From the NCBI RefSeq assembly GCF_027579695.1, contig NC_083571.1, positions 36,474,943 through 36,538,942 on the forward strand: 64,000 bases of DNA, given 5' to 3'. The notes under the pieces were generated by a model. That model did no database searches and was not told the origin of the DNA. It saw nothing but the letters and a program-made list of their open reading frames with translations. Both the position numbers and the translations under genes were made by a program. The stretch is from Neoarius graeffei (Eukaryota > Chordata > Actinopteri > Siluriformes > Ariidae). This document shows, piece by piece, positions 1 through 10,793 of this stretch; within the stretch, counting starts at the first letter, position 1; every line of letters begins with the position of its first letter.

Positions 1-337
1 GACCGTGTCTCTTTTTACACCTTTATTACTTTCTGTGCAAGTCAGAGGAAATGTAATGGAACTCATTTTCTAACCACAATACACCATGTGAAATCACCTC
101 CTGAAAATGGGAATAGCACAGAAATTGTTTCGATAGTAAACTTTTCCTTAATTCAGCCATTCTGCAATGGCCTGACCCCTGAGCCCTGACCCTAGAACAG
201 GAGGGAACAGTGGACTGGTGCATTGTGGTGCTGAGGAACTTGCAGAAGTCCTGGGTTTTTGCAGAAGATGTGACCAAAGCACAGACCTCAATGTCTAAGC
301 CATGCAATATTAATACATTTACTCAATCTACAAACTC

Positions 338-708
338 GGGCGGCACAGTGGTGTAGTGATTAGCGCTGTCACCTCACAGCAAGAAGGTCCAGGTTCGAGC
401 CTCGTGGCTGGCGAGGGCCTTTCTGTGTGGAGTTTGCATGTTCTCCCCGTGTCCGCGTGGGTTTCCTCCAGGTGCTCCGGTTTCCCCCACAGTCCAAAGA
501 CATGCAGGTTAGGTTAACTGGTGACTCTAAATTGACCATAGGTGTGAGTGTGAATAGTTGTCTGTGTCTATGTGTCAGCCCTGTGATGACCTGGCAACTT
601 GTCCAGGGTGTACCCCACCTTTCGCCCATAGTCAGCTGGGATAGGCTCCAGCTTGCCTGCGACCCAGTAGAAGGATAAAGCAGCTGGAGATAATGAGATG
701 AGATGAGA
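338..708 (+). mobile_element. Mermaid-like tRNA-derived SINE
   Basis: tRNA-like head with A box (GTGGTGTAGTGATTAGC) and B box (GGTTCGAGCC), conserved body and GAGAT-repeat tail. 12-base target duplication ATCTACAAACTC at 326-337 and 709-720. Same insertion in U4 (47506), absent from U2, U3 and U5. Confidence 0.85.
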
Positions 709-1434
709 ATCTACAAACTCAATGTTTTATGATTTTGGATTTGCCTGCTATCTTTGTTGTGGATGTTTTGACACTTGACCCAAATAGTTCCTTCGGAACT
801 GTAGATCAATTGTGCAGTTCAATGCATTATTTTTGTGCAGTTGCAGAATGGGAATCATTATTTTCATAATTTATTATTTGCTTTCTTTTGGTACCAACAC
901 TCACATGGTGAAGAGCTGCACTCTGTGGATGATGTCATGTCAGATATCACACCACTAAACTCAGATAATTGTATATTATACTCCTGTGAAGTCTTTTTTT
1001 TTAATTATCAATAAGGTCTTCTGTCTCTTCTGCTGGTGATGACAACTCAAGCCACAAAATCTGAAACAGGAAGTGATGACAAAAACCAGATGAACCATGC
1101 AGATAACCAGTGTGCAGCTCTGAGCACAGAGAGCTTCCACAGATTGGTCGAAGCCCCAGAATCCACCGTTGTTAAAAGGATCAGTTATCAGTTCTTAACA
1201 GTTCTCTGGAGTGAATCTGAACTCTACAACTGTGTTCACACTTCACCAGTCAGACTGAACTCTCACACAAATGAGCCATGGCCTGAAAAACACACCTTCT
1301 GAAAGCAATCTCACCTTCTTCCTGTTTTTGAGTTTTGCCTGTTTTTTCTTTGTAAGTTCTAATTGTGATTCTCTGCACTTTTATGATCTTGCATTCATGA
1401 TCTCATTCTTACAAAACTGAATGACAGGCAGCTG

Positions 1435-1437
<3 letters not shown>

Positions 1438-1489
<52 letters not shown>
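1438..1489. repeat. (TC)n microsatellite
   Basis: About 52 bases; much shorter in U2 and U5, variable between units. Confidence 0.95.
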
Positions 1490-1492
<3 letters not shown>

Positions 1493-1606
1493 ACAGGAAT
1501 CTCAGTAAGAGGAGTTCAGGTCATTGCTGATCTCAGATCAGTTTAACATGGTCGTGGTTGAATCATCAGGCTCATTGACAACAGTGTAACTGACCCTAAC
1601 TTAGAT

Positions 1607-1610
<4 letters not shown>

Positions 1611-1677
<67 letters not shown>
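1611..1677. repeat. (AC)n microsatellite
   Basis: About 67 bases; equivalents at 10376-10431, 19448-19513, 48769-48823 and 62777-62848. Confidence 0.95.
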
Positions 1678-1679
<2 letters not shown>

Positions 1680-1756
1680 GCTGCAGAATAAAACCGTAAG
1701 ACATGACTGTGTTTGTTTCTCTTTCAAATTTTCAAATTCCAGATGTGTCTTTAGTA

Positions 1757-1762
1757 TTTATT
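1757..1762 (-). terminator. Poly(A) signal of receptor A
   Basis: AATAAA on the minus strand, about 95 bases after the stop codon at 1855. Confidence 0.6.
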
Positions 1763-1854
1763 ATAAATGTGATCACAAACACACAAACAAGTGCACATTA
1801 TACAGCATTCATAAAGCAAACAAGTGACGTAAGTCAAAGTGGTGTGTGTGTGTG

Positions 1855-1947
1855 TTAATCTGATTTGACTGCAGGTTTCTGAAGCGTGTAAAAGACTTCA
1901 GTGTGACAACAGAATTCCCCCATTACACTCCTCTCACACTGATGTAC

Positions 1948-1991
<44 letters not shown>

Positions 1992-3141
1992 AACAGCAGT
2001 TTAAAGACTAAATGAAGATGAGTGTCTGTGTATAAAATACCTGAAATTCCTTCTCAGTGAGCAGCTCTCCTCTCTTTTCACAGCCTGAGGAGAAAACAAA
2101 ACAAAACAAAAATCTCCAACATTTAATCTCGTTTATGAAGTCACTCATGAGAGAAGAATCAGTTGATCATTCAGGATTGAGACCTGATGCATGTGTGGAA
2201 ACTCTGATCTTTGATTCTCACTCGGGTGATGAAGGTCACTTTCACCTGCATCTGTATGTTGATGACAGAAATTATTGACAGTGCTGAGAGCGAGTGTGTG
2301 AGTACCTTTAGTGGTGTTTGTGCAGAGGCAGTACACACAGATGGAGGAGAGGAGTGAGGAGAGGAGAACACACACAGCAGACACACTCAACATCAGCTTC
2401 CAGCTAACACTCCACTCTGATACACACAGCTCACACACACTGGGAGAGGATTCTGCTGAGGAACACACAAACACACACCAAATTTTGAATCTAAAAATAT
2501 CACCAGAACATTTTTCAGTTTAATTTGGATAATCTTAAAGATGCATCAATTTTACAAAACCTCAGTAAGACAAAAAATGTAAATAATTATTAGACAATCT
2601 TACTGAGTAGAGAGAGTCGAATGGATCTGTTTCCGTAATGATACACAGCACTCGGAACTATGATGCCATCTTTTAACTCTGAAACTATTTGCTCATGTAT
2701 AGCGCAGTAGTACAGGCCCAGATCTGATTCTGTGACGTTCTTAATCAGGATATTGTGTGTGTTGGTGGAGCCGTTAAACACAGCTGAGTAACGTGGAAAA
2801 GCAAAACGCATCAAATTTTGACTCGACATCATGAGCGGAGGTTGATTCTGATGTGAGCAGTTTCTAAACCACACTGTATAAAGTCCTCTTTTCCAAACAC
2901 AGTCGGAGTAGAGAGTGACGTCGTCTCCTCTTCTGACTCTCAGCTCCAATTCTGCTCCAGAGATCCTCTTCTGACTGGAGAACACAACACCTGCAACACA
3001 ACATCACACTTTACAGTACACTGAGGAGGGAGTACAAACTTCTGCACAACCTCACAGCAAGTTTTAATTCTTTGGAAAGTGTGTAAAAGTTCAATGTGAC
3101 TTACACATGAGAGTGATGAGAGCGACTCTTGATGCCTCCAT
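1855..3141 (-). CDS. Receptor A: V-set Ig membrane protein, short tail
   Basis: Predicted type I membrane receptor with one V-set domain, five exons: 3105-3141, 2604-2990, 2306-2455, 2041-2084, 1855-1947 (236 residues). All exons have GT/AG ends and phases agree (1,1,1,0). Exon 1 starts at MEASRVALI and begins the signal peptide. The V exon shows the B-strand Cys (LYSDC), C-strand Trp (VWFRNC) and DLGLYYCA. It has an extra Cys in WFRNC and four N-glycosylation sequons (NCS, NGS, NVT, NRS). A stalk and an uncharged membrane segment (LMLSVSAVCVLLSSLLSSIC) follow. The tail ends EVFYTLQKPAVKSD; its Tyr has Gln at +3, so it is not an ITIM. Layout resembles fish NITR/NILT-type receptors; the exact family is an inference. 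Confidence 0.8.
1951..1987 (-). repeat. (CT)n acceptor tract of receptor A exon 5
   Basis: Read on the minus strand this (CT)n run ends in CTCAG directly at exon 5, so the microsatellite is the polypyrimidine tract. About 37 bases here. Confidence 0.8.
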
Positions 3142-3204
3142 CTCAGACACTGGTGCTGAGCGGCTTGTGCTGCTGAAGCTCTTTCATGCGGTTGTGTGTT
3201 CTTT

Positions 3205-3270
3205 AATCTGATTGGTCCACGTCAGTGGAACGTTTCTCTCTCGCTCTCTAACAACTCATTGGTTGCGGTT
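3205..3270 (-). promoter_or_regulatory. Conserved proximal promoter of receptor A
   Basis: On the minus strand, about 70-125 bases before the ATG, two CCAAT boxes (AACCAATGAG and GACCAATCAG) flank a TGACGTGG CRE-like site. The block is nearly unchanged in copies A-E and X. No clear TATA box is seen. Confidence 0.5.
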
Positions 3271-3780
3271 AAACTGTGATGTTTACTATTTTAAAATGAA
3301 GAGACTGATGTAGGTAGAATCTTTCATGCTATTGGTGAAAGCCACTGGAACATTTTTTATCACCTTGGTGGTCGTGAACGCAGGTTTGTGGCTAAGAAAC
3401 ACTTTTTCCATTCAAAACAAAAAGCCACTACTGCAGTGAGCTTCAGATTTATAACATTTAATACCAGATATTTATTTCCCCTCACAGTGGGCTTCTATAA
3501 ATGTTACTTATCTTCAATCTAATTCATCATCAATTAAATATCAGAGTCACAGGACAGATCAGTAATACATACACTCATATGATGTGGAATTACAAGGTGA
3601 TTTTTCATACCTAGTTCTGCCCGAAGTGACTGAGGATTTAACCTGCAGGGTGTAAAGCAGATCTGAGATCAGAGACTGATGGAGGTCAGAGTGTCGCCTG
3701 AGGTGCAGGGCCTCACTGTGGGTTTCCTGTTTCAGCCAGAGTGAAGTTGCTCATTCATCCATGCACATCTGTTCATTTTA

Positions 3781-3829
<49 letters not shown>

Positions 3830-3957
3830 AATAATAACTGGCTCATATCTGGTTCTCCTGTCAGAGTCAGTGCAGGACAGCATATGATCTACTTTAACTT
3901 ATTCAGTCTAAAAGAGGGTTTTTATGGAAAGACAAAGCTGATGACAGAAAATTGGTG

Positions 3958-4021
<64 letters not shown>

Positions 4022-5069
4022 CTTTAATAGCGGAGGATAGAAGCATTGTTTTATTTATCTGATATGTTCATGAGCTGCAGGTCACTACAATGTTTTACAG
4101 CACATAGCTGTAGGAAGGAGGACCTGCAGTCTTGTCTCAGATTAGTAGATCATGCCTGTCTTCATCAAATGGCACCATGTGGTTCAACAAAGAAACATGC
4201 AGGATGGCTTCAAACATGCACAGCTGCATAGCTGACAATTGTAGCATGCTTAAAGAAAAGGCCAACATGTAGAGCCAAAGAAGATCACAGATAGATCAAA
4301 AAGAACTGGACCATAGAGCAATGGAAGAAGGAGGCATGGCGTCTCTGTACTTAATAGCTTTGATCATTTAACATCTACAATGTAAAGCTGATGTTCGATC
4401 AGTAACTAAAGATGTACAGGAAGTGGCTTTAACTGCCAGGGCCTGAGAGAATGTAGCTTAGATTTCCTGTGTGCATGTAAAGAGGAGTGTGTGTGTGTGT
4501 GTGTGTTTCTCAGAAACTCAAAGATGTTTTGGTTATGAAGAGACCCTCTAACCACAATGACTTTCCAATGTATGTGTATGTGTGTGTCCATGCATATGTG
4601 TGTGTGTGTGTTCATGCATGTGTCTGTAAGTGCGCGCGTGTGTGTGTGTGTGTGTGGGTGTGTGCGCGTGCGCGTGTGTGTGTGTGCGTGCGTGTGTTTC
4701 TCAGAAACTGAAAGATGTTTTGGTTCTTTATATTTATGAAGTGACCCTCGAACCACAAAGACTTTCCAATGTGTGTGTGTGTGTGTGTGTGTGTCCATGC
4801 ATTTATGTTTATGTGTTCATGCATGCGTCTGTATGCGCGCGTGTTTGCGTGTGTGTGTGTCCTGAGCTGCAGGGCCTCGCTGTGGATTTCTGGTCTTGTT
4901 GTTCACACACAGAGGAGAGAAACACTGCTTTAATAATCTGATATGTTCACTAACTATTTTAATAAGACATAACGTGCGTGTATGTGACATGAGTGTTTGT
5001 GCACATTTCAGGAGTGTGTGTGTGTGTGTGTGTGTGTGTGCTTGAGATTCAGAAATATATTTATCTCTG
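3271..5069. other. Upstream block of receptor A (U1)
   Basis: No gene. Holds (TTA)n at 3779-3836, (AC)n at 3959-4019, compound GT-rich runs at 4489-4860 and 5013-5040 separated by a repeated TTTCTCAGAAACTGAAAGATG motif. Confidence 0.7.
3779..3836. repeat. (TTA)n microsatellite
   Basis: Trinucleotide run; longer in U2 (12790-12870), almost lost in U3 (41151-41190) and short in U4 (55827-55846). Confidence 0.95.
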
Positions 5070-5395
5070 TGATTTTACTCTCAAGTTGAGAAATGGGCCA
5101 TGAGGCAGGTGAGTGTTTCATCCTGGCCCAGATGCCCAGCCATGGAATTCTGAGGAGTTGCATGGAACAGAAGTTCCCTGCAGCTCTTTGGTACCAACAT
5201 TTGGATCATCTCTTCTTTAATTTGAGAATCCTGTGTCTCGTGATATAACCTATCCATAATAATAAAAAATATGGAAGGGTGAGTGCAAAATTCGGCTGGA
5301 TTAGCTGTCTGTCACTTATTCCCACTTGATTGAACACCTGCTTCAGGTTCTTGTTTCATGACTGCTCCAAGGGGTACTCCCAAGGGGAATCCCTG
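5070..5395 (-). mobile_element. Antisense Gmr1-like fragment (protease-integrase linker), U1
   Basis: This plus-strand sequence aligns by eye with 27500-27812 of the Gmr1-like provirus in the same direction (GCCATGG, TCTTTAATTTGAG, GACTGCTCCAAGGGG), so its coding strand is minus. It stops exactly where the plus-strand LTR at 5396 begins. No frame is open. Confidence 0.65.
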
Positions 5396-5715
5396 TGTGG
5401 CAGTGGGGGTGTGGTCAAACATCAGTTTATGAATGATGGGCAGGGTCAGGGAAGTTGAGTGGCAACGTGAGCACACCTGTTGTCAATTGATGTTGTGTGT
5501 GTCTGTTTTTGTGATGACAGAGCAGTGAAAAGGAGGGTGAGAGCGAAGAGGTGGCTGTCTCCCAACCAGAGCATGTGTGTGTGTATATGTGTATTTACGT
5601 GCAAGTTGATGTTAAGCTGAAAAGCGAGAGTCAAAATAAAAAAAGACTGTGTTCTGAATCATTTTCCTGCCTGCTTGCACTTCAGTGTTCCAGCCACCCT
5701 CAGGGACATGCTACA
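5396..5715 (+). mobile_element. 5' LTR of the decayed Gmr1-like element, U1
   Basis: Begins TGTGGCAGTGGGGGTGTGG and ends ATGCTACA, matching in order and termini the LTR at 29248-29556 read on its own strand. Next to it, TAGTGCCAACATCTGGGA is a decayed primer-binding site; the U3 copy reads TGGTGCCGACATCCAGGA. Confidence 0.75.
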
Positions 5716-6447
5716 CTAGTGCCAACATCTGGGACACTGAAGGTAACCGCTCATGGAATCCTCCCCATTCAAGGACTTTGTCCATGCCCTTGCCGATGCC
5801 CAACCAAGCCAACACCAAGCACTGATCGCCCTGTGCAAAGAATAGGAGCTGTGCTTTGAGGCCATGTTGCAGGCTTGGCAGAAAGTTTTCAGGCTTTCCG
5901 GCACTTGCTCATGTTGGTGTGGTACACATGGACCTCTTGGTCAGCACCCTCACTAAGATGGGGCATCACAACGACCCAGAAGCCCTCCTCGTTATCTTTG
6001 AGGAAGCTGCAGAGGCACAGGAGGGCCGGTAGAGCAATGAGTGGCTTGTCTTCTGCCACTCCTCACTGGAGAAGCCCAGCTCACCGGCAAACAGCTGCCC
6101 ATTGACAGGCAAACCCAACTATGCTGACTTGAAGTGAGCCATCTTGCAGCGTGTCAGCTGCAGCCCAGAACAACACCATCAGTGTTTCCACATGCTGACA
6201 CTGGATGAAGTCGGCCGGCCATTTGCTTTCGACCCACTGTTCCAGGACGCCTGCCATTGGTGGCTGAGGGGAGAAGACTGTGACTTCGAGGAGATCATCA
6301 ATGCAATGGTGGTGGAGCAGTTCATTACACAGCTGCCAGAAGGGACAGTGGAGTGGGTCCATTGCCACTACCTGGTTTTGCTGGATCATTTGAGTGAGTT
6401 GGCAGAGGACGATCTGGCAGTGATTCCAGTGGCAGGCGGACATCCTA

Positions 6448-6484
<37 letters not shown>

Positions 6485-8640
6485 TCCTTCACTTCCCCCT
6501 CTTCCCATCCCCACCCCATCCGTGCACCATGGAAAGGGTGGCTGACCCTCCCAGCCAGATTTCTGAGCCCGTGGTGTTCCCCCCTCCCTCACCTTATGTG
6601 TCTGTGTCTTCTCCCACTCAGGTGAGTGATCCCTGGATCACCAGTGCAGAGGTGAAGCCTGGGCAGGTATCCTGGATCTGCAGGGAGCCTTGGCATTTCC
6701 ATAACCAATGATAAGTGATGGAGGTGGGTGCCATTTTCTGGATCCCTGATGTGCCAGAGAACCACCCTCCATTGGCCTGGAACACATTGCATATTGGTGA
6801 GCATTCAAGGGGAAACATATCATGCATTGGTGGATTGCAATTGTAATCAGTCCTCAGTCCACCAAAGCCTGGTTCTTGTTGAGGCATTGGGGGGAGCACA
6901 ACTGGTGAAGGTTTTCTGTGCACATAAGGATGTTCATGAATATCCACGAGTGTCCATTCACATCATATTTTGGGGAACAATACATAGAGTACAGGTGGCA
7001 GTTAGCCTGTGCCTCACCCACCCACTGATTCAGGGGACAGTGTGGCCGGGGTTTAATGTTTAATGGAGCATGTAGTAGTGGGCTGATCCTGCAGTAGTGT
7101 GCCACATGGAGATCCCAGTGTGGCATTGTCTGGGAAAGCAGTCAGTGCGTCAGTGCGATATGGAGAAATGGGTGCAGCCCACCACAGTCTTTCTCTCTCA
7201 GGGATTTCCTTGAGGATTTCCTCTTTGCTCAAATACAAGAGAAGACTCTGCATCATTTTTTTGACTGAGAGTAATGGTCAGACCCTCCAGCCAAATGCAA
7301 CACTCTCCTTCCTGTAATTCACGATTATTAAAGATAGGTTTTATTGAGTGATGCAGGACACTCAGACCCTTGAGGAAATAACCCAGTTGTTAATCCCAAA
7401 GAAATCTAGGGAACTAGTATTCCATGTGGCTCAATTTAACCCTATGGCCAGACACTTCGGTCAGGATAAGACACAAGCCTGAATAATGGCCCAATTCTAT
7501 TGGCCAGGGATTTGGGGGATGTCCATAGGTGGTGTGTGGCATGCTGCAAATGCCAGTTGGTGATCCTGGTGGCCACTCCAAAAGGGTCCTTGTGCCCTCT
7601 TCTCCTTTTTGAGACCCCCTTCGATATAATTGGTATGAATCTTGTCAGGCCATTACATCGCTCGGCACAAGGATATTGTTTTATTTGTCTCCTCATGGAC
7701 TGTGCGACATGATGCCCAGAAGCAGCCCTAGTGCGTAACATTTGGCAATGTGACAGAGGAACTGTTTAAAATTATCTCCCAATGTTAAGGGTGGCAAAGC
7801 TGTGGTGAGATAAGGATCCACAAGCAGAACACAGACAGAAATCCAATAAAAAAGGTGATTTAATCCAGGGAAAAAGGGCATGGCAAAAAGGTGATCAAAT
7901 GGGACAAGAAGAAATGGCAAAATAGTCCAGGTAAAAAGAGACAAAAAACTTGACAACAACACAAGGCAGACAAGGACAAAAATGCTAGAGCAAAAAAAAC
8001 ATAAATAAGAAGAAAACCCAAAGTGCAAAAACCATAAACTAGAAAAATAGCTTGAGCAAAAACCATGAAATGCAATAAAGGCACAGAAATGGCTGGAATA
8101 GCAAAATGAGACATTCTGGCAAAGTCAGGGTCTGAGAACGGCCTTTATAAAGGCAGGGGTGAAAACCAGGAGGTGATTTGAAGGTGAGCTGGAATTCCCA
8201 TCCCGGATCCTGATCTGCACTGGCATGCGAGATCCATAATCTGTGGAGTGGATATCCGGGGCAGAGCATGACACCCAAGTCAGGACTCCCAGATAAATCC
8301 TGACTGACCAAGGCACTACATTCATGTCATGCACACTTTGTGAACTTTGTGAGTTATTTGGGGTTAAATCTATCCACACCAGCTTTTATCACCCACAAAC
8401 AGATGGCCTGGTCAAATGGTTTAACCAAACTCTGACAAACTTGAATTCATAAGTTTGTAAATGAAAACACATAATTGGGATAAGTGGCTTGAGCCCCTGT
8501 TGTTCACAGTTCCAGAGGTTCCGCAAGGAACTCCACAGAGTTCTCCACATTTGAATTATGATATGGGCGTCAGCCTTGCGGCATTTTGGGAAGAGGGAAA
8601 ACAGAGCTTTTTTCACCTTTACTGAGAGAGTGGGAGGTTT
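5716..8640 (+). pseudogene. Decayed Gmr1-like gag-pro-int, U1
   Basis: Relic of a Ty3/gypsy element. 5780-6010 is frameshifted gag; 6144-6450 keeps an open SCAN-like segment (PFAFDPLFQDACHWW, EQFITQLPEGTVEWV). A zinc-knuckle remnant (WICREPWHFH) lies near 6680. Protease remains at 6728-7063, where the active-site Asp-Ser-Gly has become Asp-Cys-Asn. Integrase pieces lie at 7380-7780 (zinc finger and first catalytic region) and 8275-8450 (LTDQGTTF, HPQTDGLVKWFNQ), separated by the solo LTR. Several frameshifts and stops; no reverse transcriptase follows, so the 3' half is missing. The gene order integrase before RT is shared with the provirus at 22608. Confidence 0.75.
7783..8273 (-). mobile_element. 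Solo LTR inside the decayed integrase, U1
   Basis: 491 bases bounded by TG...CA with 5-base target duplication CCCAA (7778-7782, 8274-8278); the U3 relic has the empty site. On the minus strand it has a TATA-like CTTTATAAAGG (8141-8154) and an ATTAAA near the far end, so the LTR points left. Internal region absent. Confidence 0.85.
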
Positions 8641-9182
8641 TGCCAGTCTCCGCCGACCAATCATTTCCACATCACCACTGAACAGTCTCTGTGGACATGA
8701 ATGTGAAGCTTGTGCTTTTACAGACTGCTGAATTCTGCAATCTCTGTGTTGCCTCTGTGGTCTGTTTGATAGCAAACTGAAATCAGACAAACAATATATT
8801 GAGATGGGGAGCAGCACCACGGACAGCGACTATTCCTTATTCTAATCTAAACACTGGCACTCATGAGCTTTATTATTACATTTATTACATTTATTAACCC
8901 AACAACATGGTGAGCCTCCTCATCTACATCCTTGGGCTGATGTCTTTTGCAGTATTATTCTAATGTTGAAAATCATTATATATTAAACGTGATTCTTGAC
9001 TGTCACATTTCTCACAACAACTGAAGCTATGATTTCTATTGGTCTGAAGATGGAAAAGATTCCAAGCAAGTTTTCAGACATCAGAAGTGGACATTCATGC
9101 TAGGTGTATAATTGCTTTAAAATCCAACAGCATATAACTCCAGTGTTGCAAATGAGTGCATCAGTACAATTTCACTTGATTT
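8641..9182. other. Conserved block at the unit end, U1
   Basis: No intact gene. Contains a short plus-strand frame at 8907 (start MVSLLIYILGLMSFAVLF) that looks like a signal peptide and is kept at 17972, 46892 and 61315; nothing coding follows it. Confidence 0.4.
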
Positions 9183-10369
9183 GACTGTCTCTTTTTACAC
9201 CTTTATTACTTTCTGTGCAATCAGAGGAAATGTAATGGACCTCATTTTCTAACCACCATACACCATGTGAAATCACCTCCTGAAAATAGGAATAGCACAG
9301 ACTTTGTTTCGATAGTAAACTTTTCCTTAATTCAGCCATTCTGCAATGGCCTGACCCCTGAGCCCTGATCCTAGAGCAGGATGGAACAGTGGACCCGTGC
9401 ATTGTGGTGCTGAGGAACTTGCAGAAGTCCTGGGTTCTTGCAGAAGATGTGACAAAAGCACAGACCTCAATGTGGTAAAATTTTTAAGCCATGCAATACT
9501 AATACATTTACTCAATCTACAAACTCAGTGTTTATAATTTTGGATTTGCCTGCTGTCTTTGTTGTGGATGTTTTGACACTTGACCCAAATAGTTCCATCT
9601 GAACTGTAGATCAATTGTGCAGTTCAATGCATTATTTTTGTGCAGTTGCAGAATGGGAATCATTATTTTCATAATTTATTATTTGCTTTCTTTTGGTACC
9701 AACACTCACATGGTGAAGAGCTGCACTCTGTGGATGATGTCATGTCAGATATCACACCACTAAACTCAGATAATTAGATATTATACTCCTGTGAAGTTTT
9801 TTTTTTAAATTTATCAATAAGGTCTTCTGTCTGTTCTGCTGGTGATGACAACTTAATCTGAAACAGGAAGGGATGACAAAAACCAGATGAACCACTCAGA
9901 TAACCAGCATGCAGCTCTGAGCACAGAGAGCTTCCACAGTTCTGTCAAAACCCCAGAATCCACCGTTTTTAAAAGGATCAGTTATCAGTTCTTATCAGTT
10001 CTCTGGAGTGGATCTGAGTTCTACAACTGTGTTCACACTTCACTAGTCAGACTGAACTCTCACACAAACGACCCACAGCCTGAAAAGCACACCACGTCTG
10101 AAAGCAAACTCACCTTCTTCCTGTTTTTGAGTTTTGCCTGTATTTTCTTTGTAACGTCTAAATGTGATTCTCTGCACTTTGATCATCTTGCATTCATGAT
10201 CTCATTATTACAAAACTGAATGGCAGGCAGCTGATTCTCTCTCTCTGTCTCTGACACAGGAAGTTCAGTAAGAGGAGTTCAGGTCACTGCTGATCTCAGA
10301 TCAGTTTAACATGGTAGTGGTTGAATCATCAGACTTATTGACAACAGTGTAGCTGACCCTGAATTAGAT

Positions 10370-10434
<65 letters not shown>

Positions 10435-10514
10435 TGCAGAATAAAACCTAACATAAGACATGACTGTGTTTGTATCTTTTTCAAAAATTTCAAATTCCAG
10501 ATTTGCCTTTAGTA
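9183..10514. other. 3' flank of receptor B (U2)
   Basis: No gene with a frame shared by all units. Here a plus-strand frame (9887-10219) stays open through LTFFLFLSFACIFFVTS, but it is stopped or shifted in the other units. Confidence 0.5.
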
Positions 10515-10520
10515 TTTATT
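10515..10520 (-). terminator. Poly(A) signal of receptor B
   Basis: AATAAA on the minus strand at the position equivalent to that in copy A, after a long GT repeat in the 3' UTR. Confidence 0.6.
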
Positions 10521-10606
10521 ACAAATGTGATCACAAACACACACTGATTATCTACAAACAAGTGCACATTATAAAGCATTCATAAAGCAAACAAGTGAAC
10601 TAAGTC

Positions 10607-10610
<4 letters not shown>

Positions 10611-10667
<57 letters not shown>
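10611..10667. repeat. (GT)n microsatellite in the 3' UTR of receptor B
   Basis: Runs right up to the stop codon on the minus strand (read as (AC)n). Equivalents at 19696-19750, 48987-49012 and 63028-63097; short in U1. Confidence 0.95.
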
Positions 10668-10669
<2 letters not shown>

Positions 10670-10761
10670 AGTCTGATTTGACTGCAGGTTTCTGAAGTGT
10701 GTAAAAGACTTCAGTGTGACAATAGAATTCCCCCATAACACTCCTCTCACACTGATGTACC

Positions 10762-10793
<32 letters not shown>

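Larger units (their letters stand above)
721..1756. other. 3' flank of receptor A (U1)
   Basis: Conserved in all units but no gene with a conserved frame. A plus-strand frame at 1036-1302 is disrupted in other copies. Contains a (TC)n run and a (AC)n run. Confidence 0.6.
1..9182. repeat. Tandem unit U1 (about 9.1 kb) of the receptor array
   Basis: First copy of the tandem unit; the opening sequence of the window (gaccgtgtctctttttacac) recurs with small changes near 9183, 18248, 47169 and 61589. Order within the unit: SINE, 3' flank, receptor gene A on the minus strand, microsatellite-rich upstream block, antisense Gmr1-like fragment, plus-strand decayed Gmr1-like element interrupted by a solo LTR, and a conserved block leading into the next unit. 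The true left edge may lie outside the window. Confidence 0.9.

Noticed and set aside
338..410. Possible tRNA gene
   Set aside because: A and B boxes are present but the rest does not fold as a tRNA; it is the head of a SINE.
427..678. Open frame in the SINE (also at 22106, 30271, 30730, 47595, 55959)
   Set aside because: It lies inside a tRNA-derived SINE, which does not code for protein.
3205..3270. MHC class II-type X/Y promoter module
   Set aside because: The CRE-like site and CCAAT box are too close, and no X1 box is seen.
4487..4941. Long Cys/Val-rich and His/Thr-rich reading frames
   Set aside because: They are translations of GT/AC microsatellites; lengths and frames change between units.
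9887..10219. Plus-strand frame ending in a membrane-like segment
   Set aside because: Open only in U2; stopped in U1 and U4 and shifted in U5. No consistent selection on the frame.
10668..10760. ITIM or ITAM in the short tail
   Set aside because: VFYTLQ has Leu at +2 and Gln at +3, which fits neither ITIM, ITSM nor ITAM; a YxxQ reading is possible but unsupported.
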